A stretch of 64,000 bases of DNA, taken from the NCBI GenBank assembly GCA_963788115.1, contig CAWBFD010000002.1, forward strand, positions 310,001 through 374,000. The letters run 5' to 3'. Both the position numbers and the translations under genes were made by a program. The first letter of the stretch is position 1. Each line of letters begins with the position of its first letter. This document shows, piece after piece, positions 1-8,283 of this stretch. Below the pieces are notes generated by a model, which searched no databases, was not told where the DNA came from, and saw only the letters and a program-made list of their open reading frames with translations. The DNA is from CAWBFD01 sp963788115 (GTDB lineage Bacteria; Actinomycetota; Thermoleophilia; Solirubrobacterales; 70-9).

Positions 1-2
1 AA

Positions 3-572
3 GCGAGCAGCCAGCTCGCGGTCCGAATCGCCGTGCTCTTGATCTTCGGCCTCGCGGCGCTGGCCGGTGAGCTCGGTCTCGACGTCCTGCTCGGCGGCTT
101 CGTCGCGGGCATGATCACGCGGACTGCCCTCCGCGGCGGCGAGATGAAGGCGCTCGAGTCGAAGTTGACCGCTGTCGGCTTCGGCTTCCTCGTGCCGTTC
201 TTCTTCGTCTCCAGCGGCATCAACTTCGATCTCGATGCGCTCTTCGCGAGCGCCGGCGCGCTGCTGAAGGTGCCGCTCTTCCTCGCTCTCTTCCTGGTCG
301 TGCGCGGGGCGCCGGCGCTGCTCCTCTACCGCGGCGTCCTGGACGCCCGCGCGCGCGCGGCGCTGGCGTTCTTCTCCGCCACCGCATTGCCACTCGTGGT
401 CGCGATCACGACCGTGGCGCAGGACGGCGGACACATGAGCTCGTCCACCGCCGCTGCGCTGGTGGGGGCGGCGATCCTCTCGACCCTGATCTTCCCGCTC
501 GTCGGGCTCAGCGTGCGCAAGAGCGCCGGCCAGCCGAGCCCCGCGGCTTCGGAGGCGGCCGGAAGGTCCTAG
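3..572 (+). CDS. Kef-type cation:proton antiporter (CPA2), C-terminal part
   Basis: This is the end of a monovalent cation/proton antiporter whose beginning lies left of the window; the reading frame is open from base 3. The visible part aligns through its length with the C-terminal half of the complete antiporter at 43493-44698: both share GGFVAGMITR, ESKLTAVG, GFL(V/I)PFFFV and LLYRGVLDAR. At least five hydrophobic membrane segments follow one another, ending in a short polar tail. The family exchanges K+ or Na+ for H+ across the cytoplasmic membrane; the ion cannot be told from this fragment. No TrkA-N domain follows. Confidence 0.88.
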   Translation, partial: ASSQLAVRIAVLLIFGLAALAGELGLDVLLGGFVAGMITRTALRGGEMKALESKLTAVGFGFLVPFFFVSSGINFDLDALFASAGALLKVPLFLALFLVVRGAPALLLYRGVLDARARAALAFFSATALPLVVAITTVAQDGGHMSSSTAAALVGAAILSTLIFPLVGLSVRKSAGQPSPAASEAAGRS

Positions 573-606
573 CGAGGCAACGCGACTGATTTACGCTACC
601 GGCGAG

Positions 607-2698
607 ATGGCCATCGCCGGCGAGACTCAGACCGACCTCGACACACTCTGCATCAACACGATCCGCACTCTGAGTATCGACGCGATCCAGGCGGCTAACT
701 CGGGGCACCCGGGCACGCCGATGTCGATGGCGCCGGTTGCGTACACGCTCTGGCAGCGCTTCCTGCGCTTCGACCCCGAGGATCCGATCTGGCCCAATCG
801 CGACCGCTTCGTGCTCTCGGCCGGCCATGCCTCGATGTTGCTGTACGCATTGCTGCACCTGACCGGGGTGCGGGCGGTGGACCCCGACTACGAGATCGTT
901 GGCGAGCCCTCGGTGAGCCTCGAGGACATCAAGACCTTCCGCCAGCTCGACTCGAAGGCAGCCGGGCATCCTGAATACCGCTGGACCTCGGGCGTCGAGA
1001 CCACGACCGGCCCGCTCGGCCAGGGCATCGCGACCAGCGTCGGGATGGCGATCGCCAGCCAATGGCAGGCCGCGTACTTCAACCGGCCTGGCTTCGATCT
1101 CTTCGGCTACGACGTCTACGCCCTCGCCGGTGACGGTTGCCTGATGGAAGGGGTATCGAACGAGGCCGCATCGATCGCCGGGCATCAGCGCCTCTCCAAC
1201 CTCTGCTGGATCTACGACAACAACCACATCACCATCGACGGCAGGACCGAGATCACCTACGACGACGACGTCGCCACACGATTCATCGGCTACGGCTGGA
1301 ACGTGACCAGGATCGGGGACGCGAACGACCTCGAGCTGCTCACGCGCGCCTTCGAGATCTTCGGCAATGAGGATGAGAGGCCGACGCTGATCGTCGTCGA
1401 CAGTCACATCGGCTACGGCTCGCCGCATAAGCAGGACACCGCCGCGGCGCATGGCGAGCCACTCGGGGAGGAGGAGGTGCGGGAGACGAAGCGTGCCTAC
1501 GGCTGGCCGGAGGACGCCCAGTTCCTTGTCCCGGACGGCGTCTACGAGCACTTCGCCGAGGGGATCGGAGCGCGGGGAAGGCGCCTGCGCACCGAGTGGG
1601 AGGAGCTGTTCGCCGACTACGAGCGAAGCGCCCCGGAGCTCGCGACGCAGGTGACTCAGATGCAGCGGCGCGAGCTGCCGGATGGCTGGGACGCCGAGTT
1701 ACCGGGCTTCCCGGCTAACGAGGGAGGGGTGGCGACGCGCAAGGCGTCCAACCTCGTCCTGAACACGATCGCCCGCAGGGTTCCCTGGCTGCTCGTCGGG
1801 TCGGCCGACCTCACCGACTCGACCTCGGTCGGTCTCAGCCTCGATCACACGGACGCGTTCCAGCCTGCTACCCGCGCCGGCCGTCAGCTCCACTACGGGA
1901 TCCGCGAGCACGAGGCGGCGGCGATCTCCAACGGCCTCTCGCTGTCGAAGGTGAGGCCGGTCTGGTCGACGTATCTCGTCTTCTCCGATTACGCGCGCCC
2001 CGCGAGTCGCCTCTCGGCGCTGATGGAGCTGCCGGTGATCCACGTCTTCACCCACGACTCGATCGGCCTCGGCGAGGACGGGCCCACCCATCAGCCGGTG
2101 GAGCATCTCGCCTCGCTGCGGGCGATCCCGGGCCTGAACGTGATCCGACCCTGCGACGCCAACGAGGTCGCGGAGGCCTGGCGGCTGACGATGGAGCAGC
2201 GCCACCAGCCGGTGGCACTCGTGCTCACCCGCCAGGACGTCCCGGTCCTGGACCGCTCCCGCTACGCGCCTGCCGAGGGATTGAGGAGGGGTGGCTACGT
2301 GCTCGCCGATGCGGCCGAGGGGGATCCGGAGGTGATCCTGATCGCGACCGGGAGCGAGGTGGCGCTCGCCGTGGCGGCGTACGACGAGCTGACGTGCAGG
2401 GGGCGTTCGCGCCCGGGTGGTGAGCCTCCCGTCCTGGTATCTGTTCGACCAGCAGCCGCGGGACTATCGGGAGAGCGTGCTTCCGCCCACGATCGCCGCG
2501 CGCGTCTCGATCGAGCAGGCGTCGACGCTCGGGTGGGACCGCTACGTCGGCCGCGAGGGCGCGATGATCGGCATGCACACCTTCGGCTCGTCGGCGCCGC
2601 TGAAGGACGTGCAGACGAAGTTCGGCTTCACGCCGGGCCGGGTGGTCGAGACGGCGATGGAGGTGATCTCCGGAAGCCGACCGAGCGCCCCTGGCTGA
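607..2698 (+). CDS. tkt: Transketolase, one frameshift near 2395
   Basis: Transketolase moves two-carbon units between ketose and aldose phosphates in the pentose phosphate pathway, using thiamine diphosphate (TPP). Seen: NSGHPG with His34, GPLGQG near residue 136, the TPP motif GDGCLMEG...YDNN near residues 175-205, and GIREHEAAAI with the catalytic Glu near 432. The C-terminal domain (SLPSWYLFDQQ, FGSSAPLKDV) lies one frame over, from about 2396 to 2698. Removing one base (T2395) restores a protein of about 697 residues, the usual length. The uncorrected first frame runs to 2835 with no homologous tail. It converges on the PfkB gene, leaving 15 bp. The break is either a sequencing/consensus error or a recent mutation. 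Confidence 0.88.
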
Positions 2699-2713
2699 TC
2701 CGGCCCGCCCCCG

Positions 2714-3541
2714 TCAGCTCGCGCTCGTCAGTTGACCCGCGTACGGCCCAGGTCCCGTCATGCAGGCCGCGCCGCAGCGCGCCCCCAATGCCACCGCTTC
2801 CTCGGGTGAACGCCCCTCCGCCAGCCCGTAGGTAAGGCCAGCGGCAAAGGAGTCGCCGGCACCGTAGGCGTCCACCGGTGGACCGGGCAGGGGTGCTGCC
2901 GCCCACCGTCTGCTCTGGCCGTCGGCCGCCACCAGCGAACCGCCCGCGGCACCGGCGGTGCGCGCAACGAGGCGCGGCGGCGGGTCGATGTCGCCGGACC
3001 GGTAGCGCTCGCCCTCGTCCGTGCCGCTCGACACCAGCGCGTCAAGCTGGACCCCGGCCGTCGCGAGCGCGTCGATCGCGCGGACCGACGAGACCAGCTT
3101 GCGCGCCGCTCGCGCTGCCCGCACCGCGGCTGGGTCGCCGGCTGTGAAATAGAGGCCATCGACGCCGTCGAGCTCGGTCCAGGGCAGTGGGTCGTCTCCA
3201 TGCGGACCGACCCGCTCGCCCATCACCGTGATCGTGCGCTCGGCGTCCGCGTCGAGGTGGACGAATCCTCGCCGTTGCGGCTCCGGGCGCCAGACGGCCT
3301 CGACGCGAACGCCCAGTTCCTCGAGCCTCCGCTTCGCCCGATGCCCGAGAGCGTCATCGCCGAGCGCGGTGAGAAACAGGCACCCACCGCCGAGTCGCGC
3401 CAGCTGCACCGCAGCCACAGCTCCGCCTCCTGCCGGCTCCTCCCACGACTCCAGCGCGTGCACGATCTCGCCCGGGCGAGGCACGCGCTCCACCCGCGCG
3501 AACTCGATCCACTCCACGTGCCCGACGACCGCGACCCGCAT
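2714..3541 (-). CDS. PfkB-family carbohydrate kinase
   Basis: Ribokinase-like sugar or nucleoside kinase of 275 residues. The C-terminal signature DAYGAGDSFAAGL is at about residues 224-236, with the GAGD anion hole and catalytic Asp230. The N-terminal glycine-rich stretch PAGGGAVAAVQLARLGG corresponds to the substrate-binding PfkB signature 1. The substrate cannot be assigned. The gene starts 3 bp after the stop of the upstream membrane protein, so the two are probably co-transcribed. It converges with transketolase, which would suit a role in sugar metabolism, but that is inference from position only. Confidence 0.85.
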   Translation of the reverse strand: MRVAVVGHVEWIEFARVERVPRPGEIVHALESWEEPAGGGAVAAVQLARLGGGCLFLTALGDDALGHRAKRRLEELGVRVEAVWRPEPQRRGFVHLDADAERTITVMGERVGPHGDDPLPWTELDGVDGLYFTAGDPAAVRAARAARKLVSSVRAIDALATAGVQLDALVSSGTDEGERYRSGDIDPPPRLVARTAGAAGGSLVAADGQSRRWAAAPLPGPPVDAYGAGDSFAAGLTYGLAEGRSPEEAVALGARCGAACMTGPGPYAGQLTSAS

Positions 3542-3544
3542 CGG

Positions 3545-4219
3545 CTACGCGAAGACGTTCACCGCTCGGGCGATCACCAGGCCGAGGATGACGAGCGAGA
3601 TCAGCGCCTGCACGGTCATGGCGATCTTGGCCCAGGGCGCCAGCGGCATGGCATCCGTCGGACTGAACGCGGTCGCGTTGGTGAAGCCGAGATACAGGTA
3701 GTCGATGAAGCGAGGACGCCAGTGCGCCACGGTAAGGGAGGGGTTCATCTGCTGCGGGAACGCGAGGTCGACGTTGCGGGCCGGCGGCCGGTGCGCCCGC
3801 GCCGCCGCTCCGCCGGCGTCCAGCTCCCAGTACAGGAGCGCGAACGCGATGATGTTTGACGCCCAGACGATCGCGCCCGCTTCCAGCAGCGCGTCGGCCG
3901 ACTTGGTCTCTTTCCCGCCTTCGATCAGATGCGACACGAGCAGGGCCGTCGCCCACAGTGCGCCGAAGACCAACGCGGAGACCAGCCCGATGGAGAGCGC
4001 CCGGAGCGGGGCCGAGCGACGGTCGATCTTCCCCGGGTCGCCTGCAATGAGAGCGACGAGCAGCACGCCTTCGATGAGAGGGAGCAGCCAGCTCGGGCCG
4101 AGCCGGATGTCGTCCGGCAGCAGGATGGTGAGGATGATCGCGGCGACTACGGCGCTCGCCATATGCCAGCGCGGCTCGCCGACGACCAGATCTTCCCCGC
4201 CAGACTGACCAGCCACCAC
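3545..4219 (-). CDS. Multi-pass membrane protein, distantly like DUF1345
   Basis: This 224-residue protein has about five or six hydrophobic segments (around residues 18-35, 45-60, 76-97, 110-130 and 190-215). The conserved-looking C-terminal part contains FIDYLYLGFTNATAFSPTD followed by a long hydrophobic helix. Its layout (aromatic-rich DYLYL, a polar FSPTD turn, last membrane helix) resembles the DUF1345 protein at 39010-39687, where the matching stretch reads VDFAYFALTIGMTFQVSDT. The similarity is short and the function unknown; a pore-like loop before the last helix is possible. It lies 3 bp upstream of the PfkB kinase gene in the same direction. Confidence 0.7.
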   Translation of the reverse strand: MVAGQSGGEDLVVGEPRWHMASAVVAAIILTILLPDDIRLGPSWLLPLIEGVLLVALIAGDPGKIDRRSAPLRALSIGLVSALVFGALWATALLVSHLIEGGKETKSADALLEAGAIVWASNIIAFALLYWELDAGGAAARAHRPPARNVDLAFPQQMNPSLTVAHWRPRFIDYLYLGFTNATAFSPTDAMPLAPWAKIAMTVQALISLVILGLVIARAVNVFA

Positions 4220-4233
4220 GCGGGGATCCTAAT

Positions 4234-5224
4234 TTGCGTCCGGAACCAAGTCGAAATCCCACTGCCAGCTCTACCCCGACCGTGCTCGTCGCTCGCCGGC
4301 TGCCGCCGGCCGGGATCGAGCGCCTGGGCAGCAGCTGCGCGATCACGGAGGGAGGGCTCGACGCGACACCCCGGCGTCTGCTCGAGCTGGCGCCGGGGGT
4401 CGACGCGATCGTCGCCGATCCCACGGTCACCGTCGGCGAGCCGCTGCTCGAGGCCGCCGGCCCCCAGCTCCGAATCGTTGCCAACTTCGCGGTCGGGTAC
4501 GACAACGTCGACCTCGAATCGTGCCGGCGCCGCCGGGTCGTGGTCACCAACACTCCCGACGTCCTCACGAACGCGACGGCCGAACTGGCGCTCGCGCTCA
4601 CGCTCACGGCGGCCCGGCGCACGAGCGAGGCCGAGGCCCACCTGCAGGGCCGGCCGCTGGGCCGGCGTGGACCCCGGCGCATACCTCGGCCGCGAGCTGA
4701 GCGGCGCAGCCTTCGGCGTCGCGGGATTGGGACGGATCGGGCGCCGCTACGCGGAGCTCGTCGGCCCGCTGGCCGGCGAGATCCTCTACGCAAGCCGGAC
4801 TCGGAAGATCGACGCCGAGGACGAGCTTGGGGCCGTCCAGGTCGACCTCGAGGAGCTCCTCCGCCGCTCAGACGTGGTCAGCCTTCACCTGCCCGCGACG
4901 CCGGAGACCGCCGGCCTCGTGGGCCGCGACCAGCTTCGGGCGATGAAACCCGACGCGATCCTCGTCAACACGGCGCGCGGGTCGCTGGTGGATGCCGCGG
5001 CGCTGGCGGAGGCGCTGCGCGGAGGCGCGGTCGGGGCCGCCGGCCTCGACGTCTACGAGCAGGAGCCCGGCGTGCCCGACGAGCTGCTCGAGGCCCCGCG
5101 ATGCGTCCTGCTTCCGCATATCGGTTCGGCAACCAGCCGCGCGCGTGACGCAATGGCCCGACTGGTCGCCGACAACGTGCTCGCTGTGCTGCGAGGCGCC
5201 GAGCCTCCCAACCGCGTCGCGTAG
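4234..5224 (+). CDS. D-isomer-specific 2-hydroxyacid dehydrogenase, frameshifted near 4646
   Basis: NAD(P)-dependent dehydrogenase of the glyoxylate/hydroxypyruvate reductase group. The N-terminal catalytic domain (NFAVGYDNVD, TNTPDVLTNATAE) reads in one frame to about 4645. The nucleotide-binding domain (GVAGLGRIG, NTARGSLVD with the substrate-binding Arg, YEQEP with the Glu, LPHIGSAT with the catalytic His) continues one frame over to 5224. One surplus base in 4645-4649 explains the break; removing it gives the SGRWAG-type linker normal for the family. The start is unsettled: TTG 4234 is the first open codon, and GTG 4282 gives an N-terminus more like homologues. It is divergent from the membrane protein/PfkB pair. 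Confidence 0.82.
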
Positions 5225-5264
5225 GCGAAAACCGTTCTCCCGAGCAGTCGCGGCGAATCGAAGG

Positions 5265-6217
5265 TTGGGATCCGTCGCTGCGCTACGCTGCCGCATCGAC
5301 CTCTCAGCCGAGGAATTCCGCTCGCTCTTCCAGGCGGTATCGAACTGGGGCCGGTGGGGCGACCAGGGAGAACGGGGCGCCCTGAATCACCTCACCCCCG
5401 CTCGGACGGTCGCCGCCGCCCGACTGGTCGACCGCGGGGTCACGGTCACTCTCAGCCAACCGCTGAACACCGAGGCGGGAGTTGACAACCCCTCGCCCGC
5501 CGACCACCGGATGACGATGTTGCCCGACGTCGACGTCGGATCTGGGACCGTGCGCTTCGCCAAGGACTACGTCGGCGCCGACTACCACAACCCCGGGCAC
5601 AGCCACATCGACGCCCTCTGTCACGTCGCCTTCGACGGCTCGCATCTACGACGGGCAGCCAGACACGACAATCACCTCTCGCGGCGCCCAGGCCGGTTCG
5701 ATCGAGCTCCTCAAGGACGGTCTCGTCGGCCGCGGGGTGCTCCTCGATGTGCCCCGCCTGCGAGGGCGTGCCGTGGCTCGAGCCGGGCGAGCACGTGTTC
5801 CGGGAGGACCTCGAGGGCGCGGAGCGGAGCCAGGGCGTGAGCGTCGGCGCCGGTGACATCCTGCTCGTCCGCACGGGTCACGCGTCTCGCCTCGCCGAGC
5901 TCGAGCCGTGGGACACGGACCAGGCACGGGCGGGCCTGCATCCAACCGCGGCATCCTTTCTCGCCGAGCGGGGCATTTCCGCGCTCGGGTCGGACGGCAA
6001 CAACGACACCGCCCCGAGCACCACCGAGGGGGTGAGCTTCCCGATCCACGTCCTCGCGCTCAACGCGATGGGCGTCCACCTTTTCGACTACCTGCAGTTC
6101 GAGGATCTGGTCCGGCAGTGTGAGGAGGCGGAGAGGTGGGAGTTCCTGTTCGTCGCCGCCCCCCTGCGAATCACGGGCGGCACGGGGTCGCCGGTCAACC
6201 CGATCGCGATCCTCTGA
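5265..6217 (+). pseudogene. Cyclase-family (kynurenine formamidase-like) metal hydrolase, two frameshifts
   Basis: The protein belongs to the cyclase/formamidase (DUF-type PF04199) family. Family features seen in order are VSNWGRWGDQGERGALNHLTP, the metal-binding stretch HNPGHSHIDALCH (HxGxxxD type), ELLKDGLVGRGVLLDVPRL, VSVGAGDILLVRTGH and the C-terminal GVHLFDYLQFEDL. These lie in three frames. One extra base near 5643 and another in the GGG at 5764-5766 account for both shifts, and correcting both gives a collinear full-length protein of about 315 residues. The start is uncertain (TTG 5265 is the best candidate). Two single-base insertions 120 bp apart without in-frame stops suggest a consensus error as much as decay. 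Confidence 0.72.
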
Positions 6218-6960
6218 CCGCTCCTCGAGCCGGCGGTTCGGTCTGGTGGGCACCACGACGCGCCTCGTGGTGGATCGGGGTTCTGTTCTCGATCGGCTCC
6301 GTCTGCTTCCTGGTCGGCCCCTTCCCTGGATTCGCTGACCTGGTCGGCTCGACGGCCGACGGCGCGGTCTTCTTCGCCGGCTCGATCTTCTTCACCAGCG
6401 CAGCGCTTCTCCAGTACCTGGAGACGGCGAACGCGGACCGCGACCTCGGAGAGCACGTGAAGCGGAGGCTCCGCCTGCTCACTTTCGAGCCGGACAGGAT
6501 CGACTGGTGGGCGACGTTGATCCAGCTCGTCGGCACGCTGTTCTTCAACGTCGACACCTATCGGGCGATGCAGGCGAGCATCGATACATCCTCGGTCGAT
6601 CGCCTGGTCTGGGCGCCCGACGCGGTCGGTTCGCTCTGCTTCCTGGTCTCAGGTGTCCTGGCCTACATCGAGGTGCGCCACGGCGGGATCCTGAGAGCGA
6701 AGCGCACGCTGGAATGGTGGATCGCGGCCGTCAACCTGCTCGGATGCATTCTCTTCGTGACGGCGGCGATCGCCTCGTACGTGGTTCCCGACACGGGTGA
6801 CATCCTCGATCTCGCCGCCGCCAACGTGACGACTTCGCTCGGCGCGCTTTGCTTCCTGATCGGAGCCGTCCTGCTGCTCCCCGAGACGGGAAGCATCCAT
6901 AACGACTCGTCTCAGTCGGGCGACTCGCCGGTGGAGATGATCGCCGAGACCCCCAGTTAA
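6136..6960 (+). CDS. YrhK-like multi-pass membrane protein
   Basis: The 274-residue frame encodes three repeated pairs of membrane helices (about residues 44-62 and 72-92, 125-150 and 165-185, 200-220 and 235-255), each pair built like a YrhK unit with GSxxFLxG-type motifs. No catalytic motif is visible and the function is unknown. The GTG at 6136 lies within the end of the preceding cyclase gene; the first membrane segment begins only near 6262, and no ATG/GTG/TTG occurs between the cyclase stop and that helix in this frame. The start is therefore uncertain. The gene ends just before a strong hairpin. Confidence 0.65.
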   Translation: MGVPVRRRPPANHGRHGVAGQPDRDPLTAPRAGGSVWWAPRRASWWIGVLFSIGSVCFLVGPFPGFADLVGSTADGAVFFAGSIFFTSAALLQYLETANADRDLGEHVKRRLRLLTFEPDRIDWWATLIQLVGTLFFNVDTYRAMQASIDTSSVDRLVWAPDAVGSLCFLVSGVLAYIEVRHGGILRAKRTLEWWIAAVNLLGCILFVTAAIASYVVPDTGDILDLAAANVTTSLGALCFLIGAVLLLPETGSIHNDSSQSGDSPVEMIAETPS

Positions 6961-6964
6961 GGGG

Positions 6965-6995
6965 TCGAGGGGCAGGCGGATCGCCTGCCCCTCGA
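6965..6995. terminator. Bidirectional hairpin terminator
   Basis: A perfect 14-bp inverted repeat, TCGAGGGGCAGGCG at 6965-6978 and its complement at 6982-6995, with a 3-nt loop. It lies between two convergent genes (stop at 6960 on plus, stop at 7015 on minus). There is no U-tract, as is usual in high-G+C actinomycetes. It likely serves both strands. Confidence 0.7.
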
Positions 6996-7014
6996 GCCCA
7001 GTGTCCGCGGAGCA

Positions 7015-7323
7015 TCAGGTACCGAGCAAGGCCGCCTTCTGCGTGGCGAACTCCTCGTCGGTCAGGACGCCCTCCTCGTGGAGCTTGCCGAGCTGCTCGA
7101 GCCGCTGGATCGCGTCGGGCGTCAGGCCGCCCGGGGCAGCGGGGGGAGGGGCCTGCGGCGGCGCGGCCTGGGCCGGCGCCGCCTGCTGCGCCTCGAGCTG
7201 GGCGATGCGTGTCTGCTCCTCCTCCTCGCGCGCCAGCCCCTCCTGGCGCTTCTTGCCCGCGTAGTACGCACCCCCGCCGATGGCGGCTGCGCGAAGCAGC
7301 GGCCGGCGTCGCATCACTGGCAT
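7015..7323 (-). CDS. SHOCT-domain protein
   Basis: A protein of 102 residues. It has a short basic and Ala/Gly-rich N-terminus (possible weak membrane or signal segment, residues 6-22), a Glu-rich helix, then an Ala/Pro/Gln-rich linker. It ends in a SHOCT domain (IQRLEQLGKLHEEGVLTDEEF followed by KAALLG). SHOCT domains are short oligomerisation modules found at protein ends; no enzymatic role is implied. It is read in the same direction as, and 10 bp downstream of, the AhpD-like gene, so the two probably share a transcript. Confidence 0.8.
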   Translation of the reverse strand: MPVMRRRPLLRAAAIGGGAYYAGKKRQEGLAREEEEQTRIAQLEAQQAAPAQAAPPQAPPPAAPGGLTPDAIQRLEQLGKLHEEGVLTDEEFATQKAALLGT

Positions 7324-7333
7324 CGTCTACCCC

Positions 7334-7690
7334 CTACTCCGCCGGCGCGGCGTCCTCGGGCAGCGAGAGGCCGAGCGCGAGCATGATCTCCGGCGCTGCG
7401 GCGATCACCCTGGGCCCGCCCACCTGCGGCGCGACCGCCCGGAGAACGCCGAGAATGTCGTCGGCGGTGGCCCCGGACTCGAGCGCGTTCGCGACCTGCC
7501 AGGCATATGAGGCCGGAGGGGCATCGAGCGCGATCAGTGCCGCGATCTTGACCAGCGAGAACGTGCGCTCGTCGAGCCCCGTTGCCTCGAGATGCACCTC
7601 ACGCAGCGCGACCGCCTCCTCGAGAACATCGACGCTGCCCGCGGAGATGCCAGCCAGAGTTTCATGCGTGTCCTGTGTTACCGCAGTCAT
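7334..7690 (-). CDS. Carboxymuconolactone decarboxylase/AhpD-like protein without CxxC
   Basis: This 118-residue, all-helical protein fits the CMD family: ALREVHLEATGLDERTFSLVKIAALIALDAPPASYAWQ, then a repeat-like C-terminal helix pair beginning GATADDILGVLRAVAPQVGGPRV. The AhpD catalytic CxxC-H motif is absent, so alkyl hydroperoxidase activity is unlikely. Members of this kind are often annotated as CMD-like proteins of unknown activity. It lies between a DUF7144 membrane protein and the SHOCT protein, all on the minus strand with gaps of 10-25 bp. Confidence 0.78.
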   Translation of the reverse strand: MTAVTQDTHETLAGISAGSVDVLEEAVALREVHLEATGLDERTFSLVKIAALIALDAPPASYAWQVANALESGATADDILGVLRAVAPQVGGPRVIAAAPEIMLALGLSLPEDAAPAE

Positions 7691-7714
7691 GCGGCCTCCT
7701 TTCGAGTTCGTGCT

Positions 7715-8173
7715 TTACGGGTTCGGGTTCAAACGGTCGTGCGCCCGCCGTGGGTCGTGCGCCCGCCGTGGACGCACGAGGCCGTAGATCACCAGCAGGT
7801 CGATGATGAACAGCATGAACGCCGCGAACGGGAACGCGTTGACCGTGAACAGGATCAGGATTGCGCTGACGGCCGCTGTGAAGACGCCGATGATCCGACC
7901 ATACATGTGGCGGTTCCAGATCGAGAACGCGGCGACCAACTGCAGGATGCCGACGATCAGGTAGAACCAGCCCCAGGCGTTGAGGTTGGTGATGATCACG
8001 TAGCGGCCCTCGTCGGTGAAGAAGCTGGAGCCGTCGATCGCGGCGATCCCCAAGATCACATTGAGGATGCCCGCGATCAGGATCATGACCCCGGCGAATC
8101 CGACCCACCCCGAGCCTTCGGTCGGGGCCTCGTAGGACTCTGAGGCTGCGGGCCTCTCTTCGTATGACGCCAC
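7715..8173 (-). CDS. DUF7144-type four-helix membrane protein
   Basis: The protein has 152 residues and four hydrophobic helices (about 25-45, 62-85, 92-110 and 115-135). It carries the motifs GWVGFAGVMILIAGILNVI and AWGWFYLIVGILQLVAAF typical of small actinobacterial DUF7144 proteins. Function is unknown. The C-terminus is elongated by a tandem 18-bp DNA duplication encoding RRAHDP twice, which is not part of the conserved fold. It is the promoter-proximal gene of the 7715-7015 minus-strand trio. Confidence 0.75.
   Translation of the reverse strand: MASYEERPAASESYEAPTEGSGWVGFAGVMILIAGILNVILGIAAIDGSSFFTDEGRYVIITNLNAWGWFYLIVGILQLVAAFSIWNRHMYGRIIGVFTAAVSAILILFTVNAFPFAAFMLFIIDLLVIYGLVRPRRAHDPRRAHDRLNPNP
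7736..7771. repeat. Tandem 18-bp duplication
   Basis: Two identical 18-bp units (7736-7753, 7754-7771) lie head to tail within the 3' end of the DUF7144 gene. They are in frame, adding six residues to the tail. Replication slippage is the simplest explanation. Confidence 0.85.
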
Positions 8174-8283
8174 TGTCTCCCTCCTTGTGGAGTTGCAGAG
8201 CTGCCGTCACAGCCGACGGCGCGATCACCGTACGCCGGGCATGGTCGCGTGGCATCGCCCGAACAGGGTGATTTTCCGACGCG

